Assembly (NCBI GenBank): GCA_963807355.1
Contig: CAWEBX010000028.1
Location: 9,850 to 73,849, forward strand
Direction: 5' to 3'
Source of the DNA: Nitrobacter sp963807355
GTDB taxonomy: Bacteria > Pseudomonadota > Alphaproteobacteria > Rhizobiales > Xanthobacteraceae
DNA length: 64,000 nucleotides
Shown here: piece after piece, positions 43,748 through 53,389 of the stretch
How the letters are laid out: each line of letters begins with the position of its first letter
How positions within the stretch are numbered: the first letter of the stretch is position 1
Notes under the pieces: generated by a model
What the model was told of the DNA's origin: nothing
What the model saw: only the letters and a program-made list of their open reading frames with translations
Databases searched by the model: none
Position numbers and translations under genes: made by a program

Positions 43748-45822
43748 GGCTGGCCTGCGAACGCGATGACGCTGCGAGGCGGTGCCTGCATGGTCGCGTT
43801 GGGGTGGTGCGAGGCGAAGTCGATGTCGTCGTTCGTGGTATGAAGCACGATCGACCACGTCTTGTACTCTTCTAGGTTCGGAATTTTAAACTCGATCGGC
43901 TTCGGCGCCGCGTTGAGGACGATGTAAAGCGCATGCTGGTGTGGCTCCGTGGGTCCGAGCACGTAGGAAAGAAACCTTCCTTCGGGGAAACTCCAGTCAG
44001 CCTCGGTCATTTCGTTGCCTTCCGGCGTGAGCCACAGCACGCCGTAGGAACTGTCTATCCTTTTCCCTGTCACCCATTGTCTTGACCTGATCTGGGCAAA
44101 GCGCCTTCGGATTGCGGTAAGGCGTCCGATGAGGTCGGTCAGGTCGTTGTCCTTGTCGCCAAGATTGCTCCAATCGATCCAGCCGATCTCGTTGTCCTGG
44201 CAATAAGCGTTGTTGTTTCCACTCTGGCTGTTGCCGACCTCGTCGCCCGCAAGAAGAATCGGCAACCCTTGGGCTAGCAGCAGGCACGCGAGCTGGTTCT
44301 TGCGAAGCTGACGGCGGAGCGTCAGGATTACAGGATCGTCAGTCGGCCCTTCGTGTCCACAATTGTTGCTGAGATTATCATTGGAGCCATCGCGATTGTC
44401 CTCGCCGTTGGCTTCGTTGTGCTTCTCGTTATAGGAAAACAGATCCGCCATGGTGAAGCCGTCATGGACGGTGACGTGATTGATGCCGGCGCGCGGTGCG
44501 CGGTCGTCATGATTGAAAAGGTCGGATGATCCTGTCATGCGGCCGCTGACATCGCCGATCAGATTTCCCGCGCCGGCCCAGTAACGGCGCATTGTGCTGC
44601 GATACCGGTCGTTCCATTCCGACCATTGCGAAGGAAAGCCGCCGACCTGATAACCGCCGGGGCCGACATCCCACGGTTCCGCAACTAGCTTAACGTTAGC
44701 GAGAACGGGATCCTGCCGGATTGCATTGAAGAAGGCGCTGTTGCGGTCGAAACCGTGGGGGCCTCGCGCCAGTGTGCTTGCGAGATCGAAGCGGAAGCCA
44801 TCGATGTGACAGACTTCGACCCAATAGCGCAGCGAATCCATAACCATCTGGAGCATGCGCGGATGGGTCAGATTTAGCGAATTGCCGGTTCCTGTGAAGT
44901 CATCGTAGTAGCGGGGATTGTCCGGCTTCAGCCAGTAGTAGGAGGCGTTATCGATGCCGCGGAATGACAGCGTCGGGCCAAGGTGATTTCCTTCCGCGGT
45001 ATGATTATAGACGACGTCGAGCATGATCTCAAAGCCTGCGTCATGAAGACGGGCCACGGACATGCGGAGTTCGTCCAGCGCTGCGTCCTTCGCGTAACGC
45101 TGCTCAGGCGTGAAGAACGAGATGGAGTTGTATCCCCAGTAGTTGCTTAGCTTGCGCTCGACAAGGTGACGATCGTCGACGAAGCCATGAATCGGCAGAA
45201 GTTCGATCGTGGTGACGCCCAGGCGTCGAAGGTGATCGATCATGGCCGGCGCAGCCAGCGCACCGTACGTGCCCCGGAGTTCTGGAGGGATATCCAGGCG
45301 CGTCTTGGTCAAGCCTTTGACGTGAGCTTCATAGATGATCGTGTCTTCCCAAGCGACACTGGGCCGCGGCTCACGCCTCCCCCAGTTGAAGGTCTCGTCG
45401 ATGACGGTGGCTTTAGGCATGGCGCGGGCGTTGTCGCGTCTGTCGAAGGATAAATCCTCACGCGGACTTCCGGCGCGGTAGGCGAAATGTGCATCGCTCC
45501 AGACCAGTCGCCCGCTAATCCTCCTCGCATAAGGATCGAGCAGCAGCTTGTGAGAATTAAACCGATGGCCGCGCTGAGGATCGTAGGGGCCATAGACGCG
45601 ATAGCCATAGAGCTGCCCGGGCGCGACATCGTTCAGATAGCCGTGCCAGACGTTTTCGGTGTGCTCGGGCAGGGCGATACGCTCGATCTCCCTGCGGCCC
45701 TTGCTGTCGAACAAGCAAAGCTCGACCTTTTCCGCGTGCGCGGAAAAAAGGGCAAAATTCGTTCCGCGACCGTCCCAAGTCGAGCCGAGGCGGACATGTG
45801 TGCCTTCTGAAATTCTCGTCAT
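43744..45822 (-). CDS. glgX: Glycogen debranching enzyme (isoamylase type)
   Basis: The 692-residue GH13_11 enzyme has the N-terminal CBM48 domain (GSTWDGRGTNFALFSAHAEK), the nucleophile in HIDGFRFDLASTLARG, the acid in VKLVAEPWDVGPGGYQVGGF, and the GlgX signature SYNEKHNEANGEDNRDGSND. It hydrolyses alpha-1,6 branches of phosphorylase-limited glycogen. The ATG overlaps the glgB stop and its stop overlaps the treZ start, so translation is coupled along the operon. Confidence 0.94.
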   Translation of the reverse strand: MTRISEGTHVRLGSTWDGRGTNFALFSAHAEKVELCLFDSKGRREIERIALPEHTENVWHGYLNDVAPGQLYGYRVYGPYDPQRGHRFNSHKLLLDPYARRISGRLVWSDAHFAYRAGSPREDLSFDRRDNARAMPKATVIDETFNWGRREPRPSVAWEDTIIYEAHVKGLTKTRLDIPPELRGTYGALAAPAMIDHLRRLGVTTIELLPIHGFVDDRHLVERKLSNYWGYNSISFFTPEQRYAKDAALDELRMSVARLHDAGFEIMLDVVYNHTAEGNHLGPTLSFRGIDNASYYWLKPDNPRYYDDFTGTGNSLNLTHPRMLQMVMDSLRYWVEVCHIDGFRFDLASTLARGPHGFDRNSAFFNAIRQDPVLANVKLVAEPWDVGPGGYQVGGFPSQWSEWNDRYRSTMRRYWAGAGNLIGDVSGRMTGSSDLFNHDDRAPRAGINHVTVHDGFTMADLFSYNEKHNEANGEDNRDGSNDNLSNNCGHEGPTDDPVILTLRRQLRKNQLACLLLAQGLPILLAGDEVGNSQSGNNNAYCQDNEIGWIDWSNLGDKDNDLTDLIGRLTAIRRRFAQIRSRQWVTGKRIDSSYGVLWLTPEGNEMTEADWSFPEGRFLSYVLGPTEPHQHALYIVLNAAPKPIEFKIPNLEEYKTWSIVLHTTNDDIDFASHHPNATMQAPPRSVIAFAGQP

Positions 45823-47975
45823 GCAGTTTCCGGAACCAGAAAAATCACCCCAAGAGGCGGCAACGTCAGCCTGAGCTCGGGAATGATGTCCCCTGATGTC
45901 TCGACCACGCCATCATTTCCGACGTTGGTCCCACCATAATGAGCGGAGTCGGTGTTAAGCGCTTCGCGCCACCGGCCGGTGAAGGGTACGCGCACGCGAT
46001 AATCGCGATGGACGGTCGGTGTAAGATTCGCGATTACCAGACAGCGTGCCCGCCCGCTTCCGCCTTTCCGCATCCATGCCAAGACGCTGTGATTTGCATC
46101 ATTGGCTACAATCCATTCGAAGCCGGCTGGATCGCAATCGAGCTCGTGCAACGCCGGCACATCGCGATAGAGCACGTTGAGATCCCGAACAACAGCCTGA
46201 ACCCCTTGATGACGGGCTTGTTCGAGAAGATGCCAGTCGAGCGAGTGATCGTGATTCCATTCGCGCTCCTGGCCGAACTCAGCGCCCATGAACATCAATT
46301 TCTTGCCGGGGTGGCCGAACATGAAGGCGTAATAGGCGCGCAAGTTTGCGAACCGCTGCCAGTCGTCGCCCGGCATGCGGCCAAGGATGGAACGCTTGCC
46401 GTGCACCACCTCGTCGTGCGACAGCGGCAGAATGAAATTTTCCGAGAACGCATAGTGTAGTCCAAACAAGATTTGATCATGGTGGTGCTTGCGGTGAATG
46501 GGGTCCTTGCCGAAATAGCTTAACGTGTCATGCATCCAGCCCATGTTCCATTTGTAGCCGAACCCTAAACCGCCGAACTCGGTCGGTCGCGAGACCTGTG
46601 GCCATGCCGTCGATTCCTCAGCCACGGTTGTAGCGTTCGGAAATTTGCCAAATACTTCCCTGTTGAACCGGCGCATAAATTCGATGGCTTCCAGATTTTC
46701 CCGGCCGCCGTGCTTGTTCGGAATCCATCCGCCTTCGGGGCGGCTGTAATCGTGATAGAGCATCGACGCGACAGCATCGACGCGAAGACCATCCACGCCA
46801 TAGCGTTCGAGCCAGAACAGTGCGTTGGCGACGAGAAAATTGACAACTTCGGTGCGACCGTAGTTGTAGATGAGAGTATCCCAATCGAGGTGACGGCCCT
46901 GCAATGGGTTCGCGTGTTCGTACAGAGCCGTTCCGTCGAAATGGCCGAGCCCGTGCGGATCGTCAGGAAAATGGCCTGGCACCCAATCCAGCAGGAGACC
47001 GAGTCCTTCGCGATGGCAGGCCTCGACCAGATGTGCAAAATCGGCGGGCGTGCCGAAGCGGCTGGTCGGGGCGTAGAGGCCGGTTGGCTGGTAGCCCCAT
47101 GAACCGTCGAACGGATGCTCGTTCACCGGCATCAGTTCGATATGCGTAAATCCGAGGCCGCGTGCATAGCGCGGCAAGGTCTCGGCAAGCTCGCGATAAG
47201 ATAGCCAGCGATTGTCGTCGCCACGGCGCCATGATCCAAGATGAACTTCATAAATCGAGATAGGCGCGTTGCGTGCATTGATCGTGGCGGCCGTAGGTGT
47301 GGGGCGAGGCAAGGCTGTTTCGTCGAATACGATCGACGCCGTGTTCGGTCGTACCTCGGCAGCAAAGGCCATCGGATCGGATTTCAGCGGCAGTAGGAAG
47401 CCATCTTGAGTTGTAATCGCGAATTTGTAGCGATCACCCACCTGCGCGCCGGGGATGAACAGTTCCCAATATCCGTTACCCCGCACGCGCATCGGGTGTC
47501 GGCGTCGATCCCAGCCGTTGAAATCGCCGACGACGGCCACGGCCCGAGCGTTCGGCGCCAGCACGACGAATCCTGTCCCGTCCACCCCTTCCATCGCTAT
47601 GGGATGAGCGCCAAGCTTGTCGTACAACCTCTGGTGCGTGCCTTCTCCGAGCAAATAAAGGTCGAAATCATTTAGGATGGGCGAAAAGCGATAAGGGTCC
47701 TCAAGCTCAATAATGTCGGCACCATATCGAGCGCGAAGACGGTAGTGCTCCGCCCCGTCCGGCAAATTTCCAAGGAAAAGTCCGGCGTCATGAATACGCG
47801 TCAGAGGGACCTCTTCGCCGGTCTCATCGACCAGGCGCACTTCGGATGCCTCGGGCAGATAGACGCGAACCACGTTGCGATCGGTCTCGGTCTCGCGATG
47901 ACAGCCGAGATAGTGAAAGGGGTCCGAATGTTGCCCTTCAACGATGGCGCGTGCTTCGGATGACAGTTCGGTCAT
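45819..47975 (-). CDS. glgB: 1,4-alpha-glucan branching enzyme
   Basis: From ATG 47975 (overlapping the maltokinase stop, ATGA) the 718-residue protein has N-terminal CBM48 domains and a GH13_9 barrel with VDGLRVDAVASMLYHDYSRP, TVAEESTAWPQVSRP and LPLSHDEVVHGKRSILGRMP. It forms alpha-1,6 branches on the chains made by GlgE. The 21 upstream codons to 48038 overlap the previous gene and are not used. Length is normal and no lesion is seen. Confidence 0.94.
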   Translation of the reverse strand: MTELSSEARAIVEGQHSDPFHYLGCHRETETDRNVVRVYLPEASEVRLVDETGEEVPLTRIHDAGLFLGNLPDGAEHYRLRARYGADIIELEDPYRFSPILNDFDLYLLGEGTHQRLYDKLGAHPIAMEGVDGTGFVVLAPNARAVAVVGDFNGWDRRRHPMRVRGNGYWELFIPGAQVGDRYKFAITTQDGFLLPLKSDPMAFAAEVRPNTASIVFDETALPRPTPTAATINARNAPISIYEVHLGSWRRGDDNRWLSYRELAETLPRYARGLGFTHIELMPVNEHPFDGSWGYQPTGLYAPTSRFGTPADFAHLVEACHREGLGLLLDWVPGHFPDDPHGLGHFDGTALYEHANPLQGRHLDWDTLIYNYGRTEVVNFLVANALFWLERYGVDGLRVDAVASMLYHDYSRPEGGWIPNKHGGRENLEAIEFMRRFNREVFGKFPNATTVAEESTAWPQVSRPTEFGGLGFGYKWNMGWMHDTLSYFGKDPIHRKHHHDQILFGLHYAFSENFILPLSHDEVVHGKRSILGRMPGDDWQRFANLRAYYAFMFGHPGKKLMFMGAEFGQEREWNHDHSLDWHLLEQARHQGVQAVVRDLNVLYRDVPALHELDCDPAGFEWIVANDANHSVLAWMRKGGSGRARCLVIANLTPTVHRDYRVRVPFTGRWREALNTDSAHYGGTNVGNDGVVETSGDIIPELRLTLPPLGVIFLVPETA

Positions 47976-50900
47976 GGCCGATCTCGCTTCCTGTTGCGCA
48001 GCACCCGCAGTGCGCCATCCAGCGCGACCCGCAGCCAATCCGGGCGATGCGCCAGCTCGTAGTCAATCTCATAAAGCGCCTTCTCGAGCAGGAAGAATCG
48101 CAGCATCCTGCCTTTACCGTCCTTCTCGTCCGGCCATAATCGCGAGTCGGACATCGCTTCTTGATAAGCGGCCAGGAAGGTCTGCGTCGCCTCGTCGCGC
48201 CATGCCGACAGGGCCTCCGTCAATCGTCCATCATCGTCCGCTCCGGTTTTTAGAACGCGCTCTTGCGCCGAAGTCACGGAATAATCGATGGATCTGATCA
48301 GCCCGGCGACGTCGCGAGCTGCCGGCGCCTTCATCCGCCGCTCGGAAAGGCTTCGTCGCGGCTCGCCTTCGAAATCGATGATAAAGACGTCGTCGCGAAC
48401 GACGAGAACCTGCCCCAGATGAAAGTCGCCGTGATGCCGGATATTGTGCATTTGGATCGATGACGGCAGCAACTCGGTGAGCAAGCCATGCAAATCTGGG
48501 CGGAGACTCTGGATTTCGTCGACAAGAAGCTGATCCGATTCCGAAAGCTTGGTTTGAGCGAGGCGGTCAAACGTTTGCTCCGCGCGTGCCATCAGGCGAT
48601 TGATGAAATGTGCGATGTCCGAAGCGGTCACGGGCTCAGGACTGAAATCCTCGATATCGTCGCGGCTGGCCAGCGCCACGTGCATTTCCGCGACGCGCTT
48701 ACCAATTTGCATCATGTAGCGTTGATAGGCCGCCTTCTCTTCAAGCGCGGGAGCTGAATCGTTCGCCCCGACGAGCCGCTGCTCGTCGACGAAACGATCC
48801 AGTGCGGCGCTGCTAACGGTCCATGCGTCGCCCTGGTTACCGACAAAGGCATGGACGATAGCGATGGCGGCCTGCACGTCAGGTCCCGTCAACTCCACGC
48901 TGCCAAGCAGAGCGGGCGTATTGGTAAATACAGCAACGTCCGTCAGGAAGCGTCCCACTTCCACTTCGGGATTGATGCCATTCTCGAGCGTTCGGTAGAG
49001 TTTGACCACAAATTTTTGGTCGACCAGCGCGGTGCTGTTCGACTGTTCTGTCTGAACTGCTCGCACGTTCTCAATGGGCTCTTCCGCAATCGAAGCCAGC
49101 CGCTCCGTAGGAATGTAAGCAAGCCTCAAGTGGCCTTCCTCAAAGGTTGCACAGTGGCGCAGATCGTCGATGATGCCCGCGATCAGATCACCCTCATAGG
49201 CGGCGTCGATCAGCGTTCCTTCGCGCGAGCCTTGCCGCACGGCGGCGAGGTTTTTGGCGTCATAGTTTCGGCGATCGAGCCGATCCCACCGGATTCGGAT
49301 CGGTATCGCGTATCGCCCTGATTGTCCGCGATGGGCGGCGTCGAAGATCACGAGCCACGGCCTGGATTCCTGATCCTTCGTGAGTGGTACCGCCGCCGGC
49401 ACGTGCGCAGTGATGGCGCCAGCGGATCGCTCCGGAAACCAGCGCGCGCGGGCGAGATGGGATGGCAGCACATCACGCTCGAAGATCGAGCGTGTCCGTG
49501 CCAGCGACATCCAGGTCGCACCCAGCGGTACGACCAGTGTCTCGTAATCAGGTACGGTCGCGGTCGCAACGTTCGGGGACGGCGGTTTTTCATTCAGCCG
49601 GAACCAATAGAATCCATAAGGCGCGAGCGTGATTAGGTACGGCAACTCGCCGATATCGGGAAAGTTCGTTCGTCCAAGCATTTCAAGCGGTGAACGACCT
49701 TTCCAGTGGGACAGATCGAGTTCGGAGGCTTGTGCTGATCGCGACAAGTTGGCGACGCAGAGCACGACCTCATCGTCGTATTGTCTCACATAAGCGAGAA
49801 CGCTCCGGTTCGAAGAGCGCGCAAATGACATCGTTCCCCGGCCGAAAGCGTGGCTCGATTTGCGTACCGAGATCAGCTTCTTCATCCAGCTCAGTAACGA
49901 AGAAAGGCTTCGCGACTGGGCCTCTACATTGACAGACTCATAGCCATAGACGGCATCCATGACAGGAGGAGCATAGAGCCGCGCAGGATCGCATCGAGAA
50001 AATCCACCGTTACGATCCGGAGTCCATTGCATCGGGGTGCGAACGCCGTTGCGGTCGCCGAGGTAGATGTTGTCGCCCATCCCGATTTCGTCGCCGTAGT
50101 AAATGATCGGCGTCCCCGGAAGCGACATCAACAACGAATTCATCAGCTCAATTTTGCGCCGGTCGTTATCCATCAAGGGCGCAAGGCGGCGGCGAATACC
50201 GAGATTGATGCGCGCGCGAGGATCTGCGGCATAGGTCGACCAGAGATAATCACGCTCGATATCGGTCACCATCTCAAGCGTCAGTTCGTCATGATTTCGT
50301 AGGAACATCGCCCACTGACAACTGTCGGGAATGTCGGGCGTTTGCCGCAGAATGTCAGTGATTGGAAAGCGATCCTCCTGAGCTATTGCCATGTAGATGC
50401 GCGGCATCAAAGGGAAATGATAGGCCATATGGCACTCATCGCCATCCCCGAAATAGAACTGAACATCTTCCGGCCATTGATTGGCTTCGGCAAGAAGAAC
50501 CTTTCCTTTGGCGTAGGCATCAAGCTCGGCGCGAATATGTTTGATCACCGCATGCGTTTCAGGGAGATTTTCGTTGTTGGTGCCCTCACGCTCGCAGAGA
50601 TACGGAATGGCATCCAGCCGAAACCCGTCGACGCCCGTGTCGAGCCATCGTTTCATCACCTGAATGACAGATCGGACGACCCGCGGGTTGTCGAAATTAA
50701 GATCCGGCTGATGACTGAAAAAGCGATGCCAATAGTAGGCATTGGCTTCGGCGTCCCAGGCCCAGTTCGATTTTTCCGTGTCTGTGAATATGATCCTGGT
50801 GCCCTGATATTTTTTGTCTGTATTGCTCCAGACATACCAGTTGCGCGCGCTCGATCCTGGTGGACTGCGCTGGGCTCGCTTGAACCATCTGTGCTGATCG

Positions 50901-51256
50901 GATGTATGATTTATAACGAGCTCGGTAATAACGCGTAAGCCACGCCGCTTTGCTTCCGAGATGAACCGGCGGAACTCCTTCATGGTGCCGAAATCGGGAT
51001 TGACCGAGCCGTAATCGGCAATGTCGTATCCGTCGTCGCGCCCTGGCGATGGATAGAACGGCAGTAACCACAGAGCGGTGACGCCGAGCTCCTGAAGGTA
51101 ATCAAGCTTGTTGGTCAGACCTACGAAGTCGCCGATGCCGTCGTTGTTGTTGTCGGCGAATGCCTTGACGTGAAGTTGATAGATAATAGCGTCCTTATAC
51201 CAGAGATCGTCGGTCTGGACGTATCTGTCGGCATCTATCTGCGACATTTCGTTCAT
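47972..51256 (-). CDS. treS: Trehalose synthase fused to maltokinase
   Basis: ATG 51256 has GAGG six bases upstream, and the 1094-residue product has the usual length of the TreS-Pep2 fusion. Residues about 1-560 are a GH13 trehalose isomerase (YKDAIIYQLHVKAFADNNND, DTGVDGFRLDAIPYLCERE, GMGDNIYLGDRNGVRTPMQW). The last about 450 residues are the maltokinase (SNSTALVDQKFVVKLYRTLE; MHNIRHHGDFHLGQVLVVRD with the catalytic-loop Asp; DVFIIDFEGEPRRSLSERR). It turns trehalose into maltose and then maltose 1-phosphate for GlgE. In this sequence the frame is continuous with glgE because of an upstream base insertion. Confidence 0.9.
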   Translation of the reverse strand: MNEMSQIDADRYVQTDDLWYKDAIIYQLHVKAFADNNNDGIGDFVGLTNKLDYLQELGVTALWLLPFYPSPGRDDGYDIADYGSVNPDFGTMKEFRRFISEAKRRGLRVITELVINHTSDQHRWFKRAQRSPPGSSARNWYVWSNTDKKYQGTRIIFTDTEKSNWAWDAEANAYYWHRFFSHQPDLNFDNPRVVRSVIQVMKRWLDTGVDGFRLDAIPYLCEREGTNNENLPETHAVIKHIRAELDAYAKGKVLLAEANQWPEDVQFYFGDGDECHMAYHFPLMPRIYMAIAQEDRFPITDILRQTPDIPDSCQWAMFLRNHDELTLEMVTDIERDYLWSTYAADPRARINLGIRRRLAPLMDNDRRKIELMNSLLMSLPGTPIIYYGDEIGMGDNIYLGDRNGVRTPMQWTPDRNGGFSRCDPARLYAPPVMDAVYGYESVNVEAQSRSLSSLLSWMKKLISVRKSSHAFGRGTMSFARSSNRSVLAYVRQYDDEVVLCVANLSRSAQASELDLSHWKGRSPLEMLGRTNFPDIGELPYLITLAPYGFYWFRLNEKPPSPNVATATVPDYETLVVPLGATWMSLARTRSIFERDVLPSHLARARWFPERSAGAITAHVPAAVPLTKDQESRPWLVIFDAAHRGQSGRYAIPIRIRWDRLDRRNYDAKNLAAVRQGSREGTLIDAAYEGDLIAGIIDDLRHCATFEEGHLRLAYIPTERLASIAEEPIENVRAVQTEQSNSTALVDQKFVVKLYRTLENGINPEVEVGRFLTDVAVFTNTPALLGSVELTGPDVQAAIAIVHAFVGNQGDAWTVSSAALDRFVDEQRLVGANDSAPALEEKAAYQRYMMQIGKRVAEMHVALASRDDIEDFSPEPVTASDIAHFINRLMARAEQTFDRLAQTKLSESDQLLVDEIQSLRPDLHGLLTELLPSSIQMHNIRHHGDFHLGQVLVVRDDVFIIDFEGEPRRSLSERRMKAPAARDVAGLIRSIDYSVTSAQERVLKTGADDDGRLTEALSAWRDEATQTFLAAYQEAMSDSRLWPDEKDGKGRMLRFFLLEKALYEIDYELAHRPDWLRVALDGALRVLRNRKRDRP

Positions 51257-51264
51257 AACGGACC

Positions 51265-53242
51265 TCACGCCAGACATTGAAACAAGAGCGCGGGATCGCG
51301 TAATGGATCGAGTTCTCAAGCGTACTCCGCCCCACTCAATGGCGTGACGCTCGCAGGTCATGAGGTTTTCGATTGCGACGGGAGGCTTTGATCCATTCAC
51401 GGTCTCCATCCGGATCGACTCAAGCGGCAGCCAGAGTTCACGGCTCTCGCGCGAAAGCGCGATGGCCCCGACGATCGTGTTGGAGCCATCGTCGGATTTC
51501 TTGGTGAAGGCGATGATCTGATCGTTGTCGACAGGGAGAAACCTCAGATTACGAGTTTGCAGAAGCGCCGGATTGGCGCGCCGCGCCCGATTGAGCGCAG
51601 CGATGTAAGATTTGATATTTCCAGGCGCATCCCAGTTGCGAACCTTGATCTCGTACTTCTCCGAGTTGAGATATTCTTCGCGCCCCGGAATGGCCTCGTG
51701 CTCCAGAAGCTCGAAGCCGTTGTAGATTCCGTAGGTACTCGACAGCGTTGCTGCCAGGGCAACCCGGGACTTGAACATCCACGGCTCGCCGCTTTGCAGG
51801 TGGTAAGGCAGAATGTCCGGTGTGCTGACGAAAAAGTTGGGCCGGTAATAATCGCGCTCAGGATATCCCGTCAGCTCGTTGAGATAGGATTCGATCTCCC
51901 ATTTCTGGGTCCGCCAGGTAAAATAGGTATACGATTGTGTGAAGCCGAGCTTGGCGAGACCCTTCATGACCTTGGGTCGGGTGAATGCTTCGGCAAGGAA
52001 GATGACGCCGGGATCCTTGGTCTGGACCTCGCGGATTAGCCATTCCCAGAAATTGAACGGCTTGGTGTGCGGATTGTCGATTCGAAAGATGCGCACGCCC
52101 TGATTGATCCAGAACAAGATCACATCGCGAAGCGCGTTCCACAGTGACCCTGCGTCCTCGCAACCGAAATCTGGATTGACAATATCCTCATATTTTTTGG
52201 GTGGATTTTCCGCATAACGCATCGAGCCGTCCGGACGCCGCTTGAACCAGTCGGAATGCTGGGTGAGCCAGGGATGATCGGGCGAACACTGCACGGCGAT
52301 GTCGAGCGCGATCTCCATGCCATGAGGCTTGCAGGCTGCTATCAACTCCCGGAAGTCGTCGAAAGTGCCGAGATCGGGGTGAATCGCATCGTGCCCACCT
52401 TCCTTGGAGCCGATGGCGTAGGGGCTGCCAGGATCGTCGGCGGCGGCCGTCAGCGCATTGTTGCGCCCCTTCCGATTAGTTCTGCCGATGGGATGAATTG
52501 GCGTGAAGTAAAGGACGTCAAATCCCATGGCCGCGATATCGGGCAGCCGAGCAATACAATCCCGGAACGTGCCGTGCTGGTCGGGGACGGCACTCTGGCT
52601 GCGTGGCACCATCTCGTACCACGCTCCTGCGACGGCGAGGGTGCGGTCGATCGTCAGCGGGTAAGACCGGGAGCGTGTGAGATCGGACCGGACGCAACCT
52701 TCGGCCATGGCGCTCGTCAATTCCGGCACGAGCAGGCTGGCGGGGTCACCCTTGTGAAGAAAGTCTTCGCATTGACGGAGGATGATCGCGGTCGCCTCCT
52801 TGCCGCCATACTGCGCGCGCGTCAGCAGCGCGGCGCCTTCGAGTGCGTCGAGGGTGATGTCCTGACCGGCCTTCTGCTTGAGTTCGAAATCACGCTTCCA
52901 GGTGGCGAATTCGTCGGTCCAGGCCTCTATGGCATAAACGTAACGTCCTGGTTCGGCCGGCGCGAAGATTCCAAACCAGCGATCATTGTCTTGCAGGGTC
53001 ATAACCGACCTTTGCCAGTCGCGATCCTGCTCATGCCGCCATATCAACTGTGCGACGATGACGTCATGCCCGCTTCGGAAGATGTCGGCCCAGACATCGA
53101 TCCTATCGCCAGCGAGGCGCTTAACGGGAAAGCGTCCGGCGTCGATGCAGGGATAAACGTCTTCAATATGAAATGCGCCGACGGTTGCGCCTCTTTCGTC
53201 TGCACGCAACGGCATGTTTTTTTGCGTCGATACGGACATCAC
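51265..53242 (-). pseudogene. glgE: GlgE maltosyltransferase, 3' frameshift removes its stop
   Basis: Residues 1-650 are a full GlgE (alpha-1,4-glucan:maltose-1-phosphate maltosyltransferase): N-terminal domain, then GH13_3 barrel with nucleophile Asp389 in IFRIDNPHTKPFNFWEWL, acid Glu418 in IFLAEAFTRPKVM and GFELLEHEAIPGREEYLNSE. Near the end the frame changes: the expected ending DPLRDPALLFQCLA and its TGA (51265-51267) are one base out of register after VRLR, through an extra T at 51313-51314 on the plus strand. The shifted frame avoids that stop and runs into treS. The core enzyme is probably still functional. It heads the operon, with malQ divergent 147 bases away. Confidence 0.88.
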
Positions 53243-53389
53243 GCGCCGTTAACCTGCTGATGAATAATGAAAGACTCGAAAGCTAACCCCGGCGCAGCCG
53301 CAAAGTTCCCGATGGAACTGCCCTTTTGTTCCCGAGTTTGTTCCCTCTGTGAGGGGCCTGACACTCATGCCCGGGTTCGGGGTACGGGG

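Noticed and set aside
47972..53242. A new natural three-enzyme fusion GlgE-TreS-maltokinase
   Set aside because: A normal GlgE ending with stop and a treS start with ribosome-binding site are visible one base out of register.
52256..53260. 334-codon plus-strand frame opposite glgE
   Set aside because: Antisense to a conserved glgE; no family features and no start signal.
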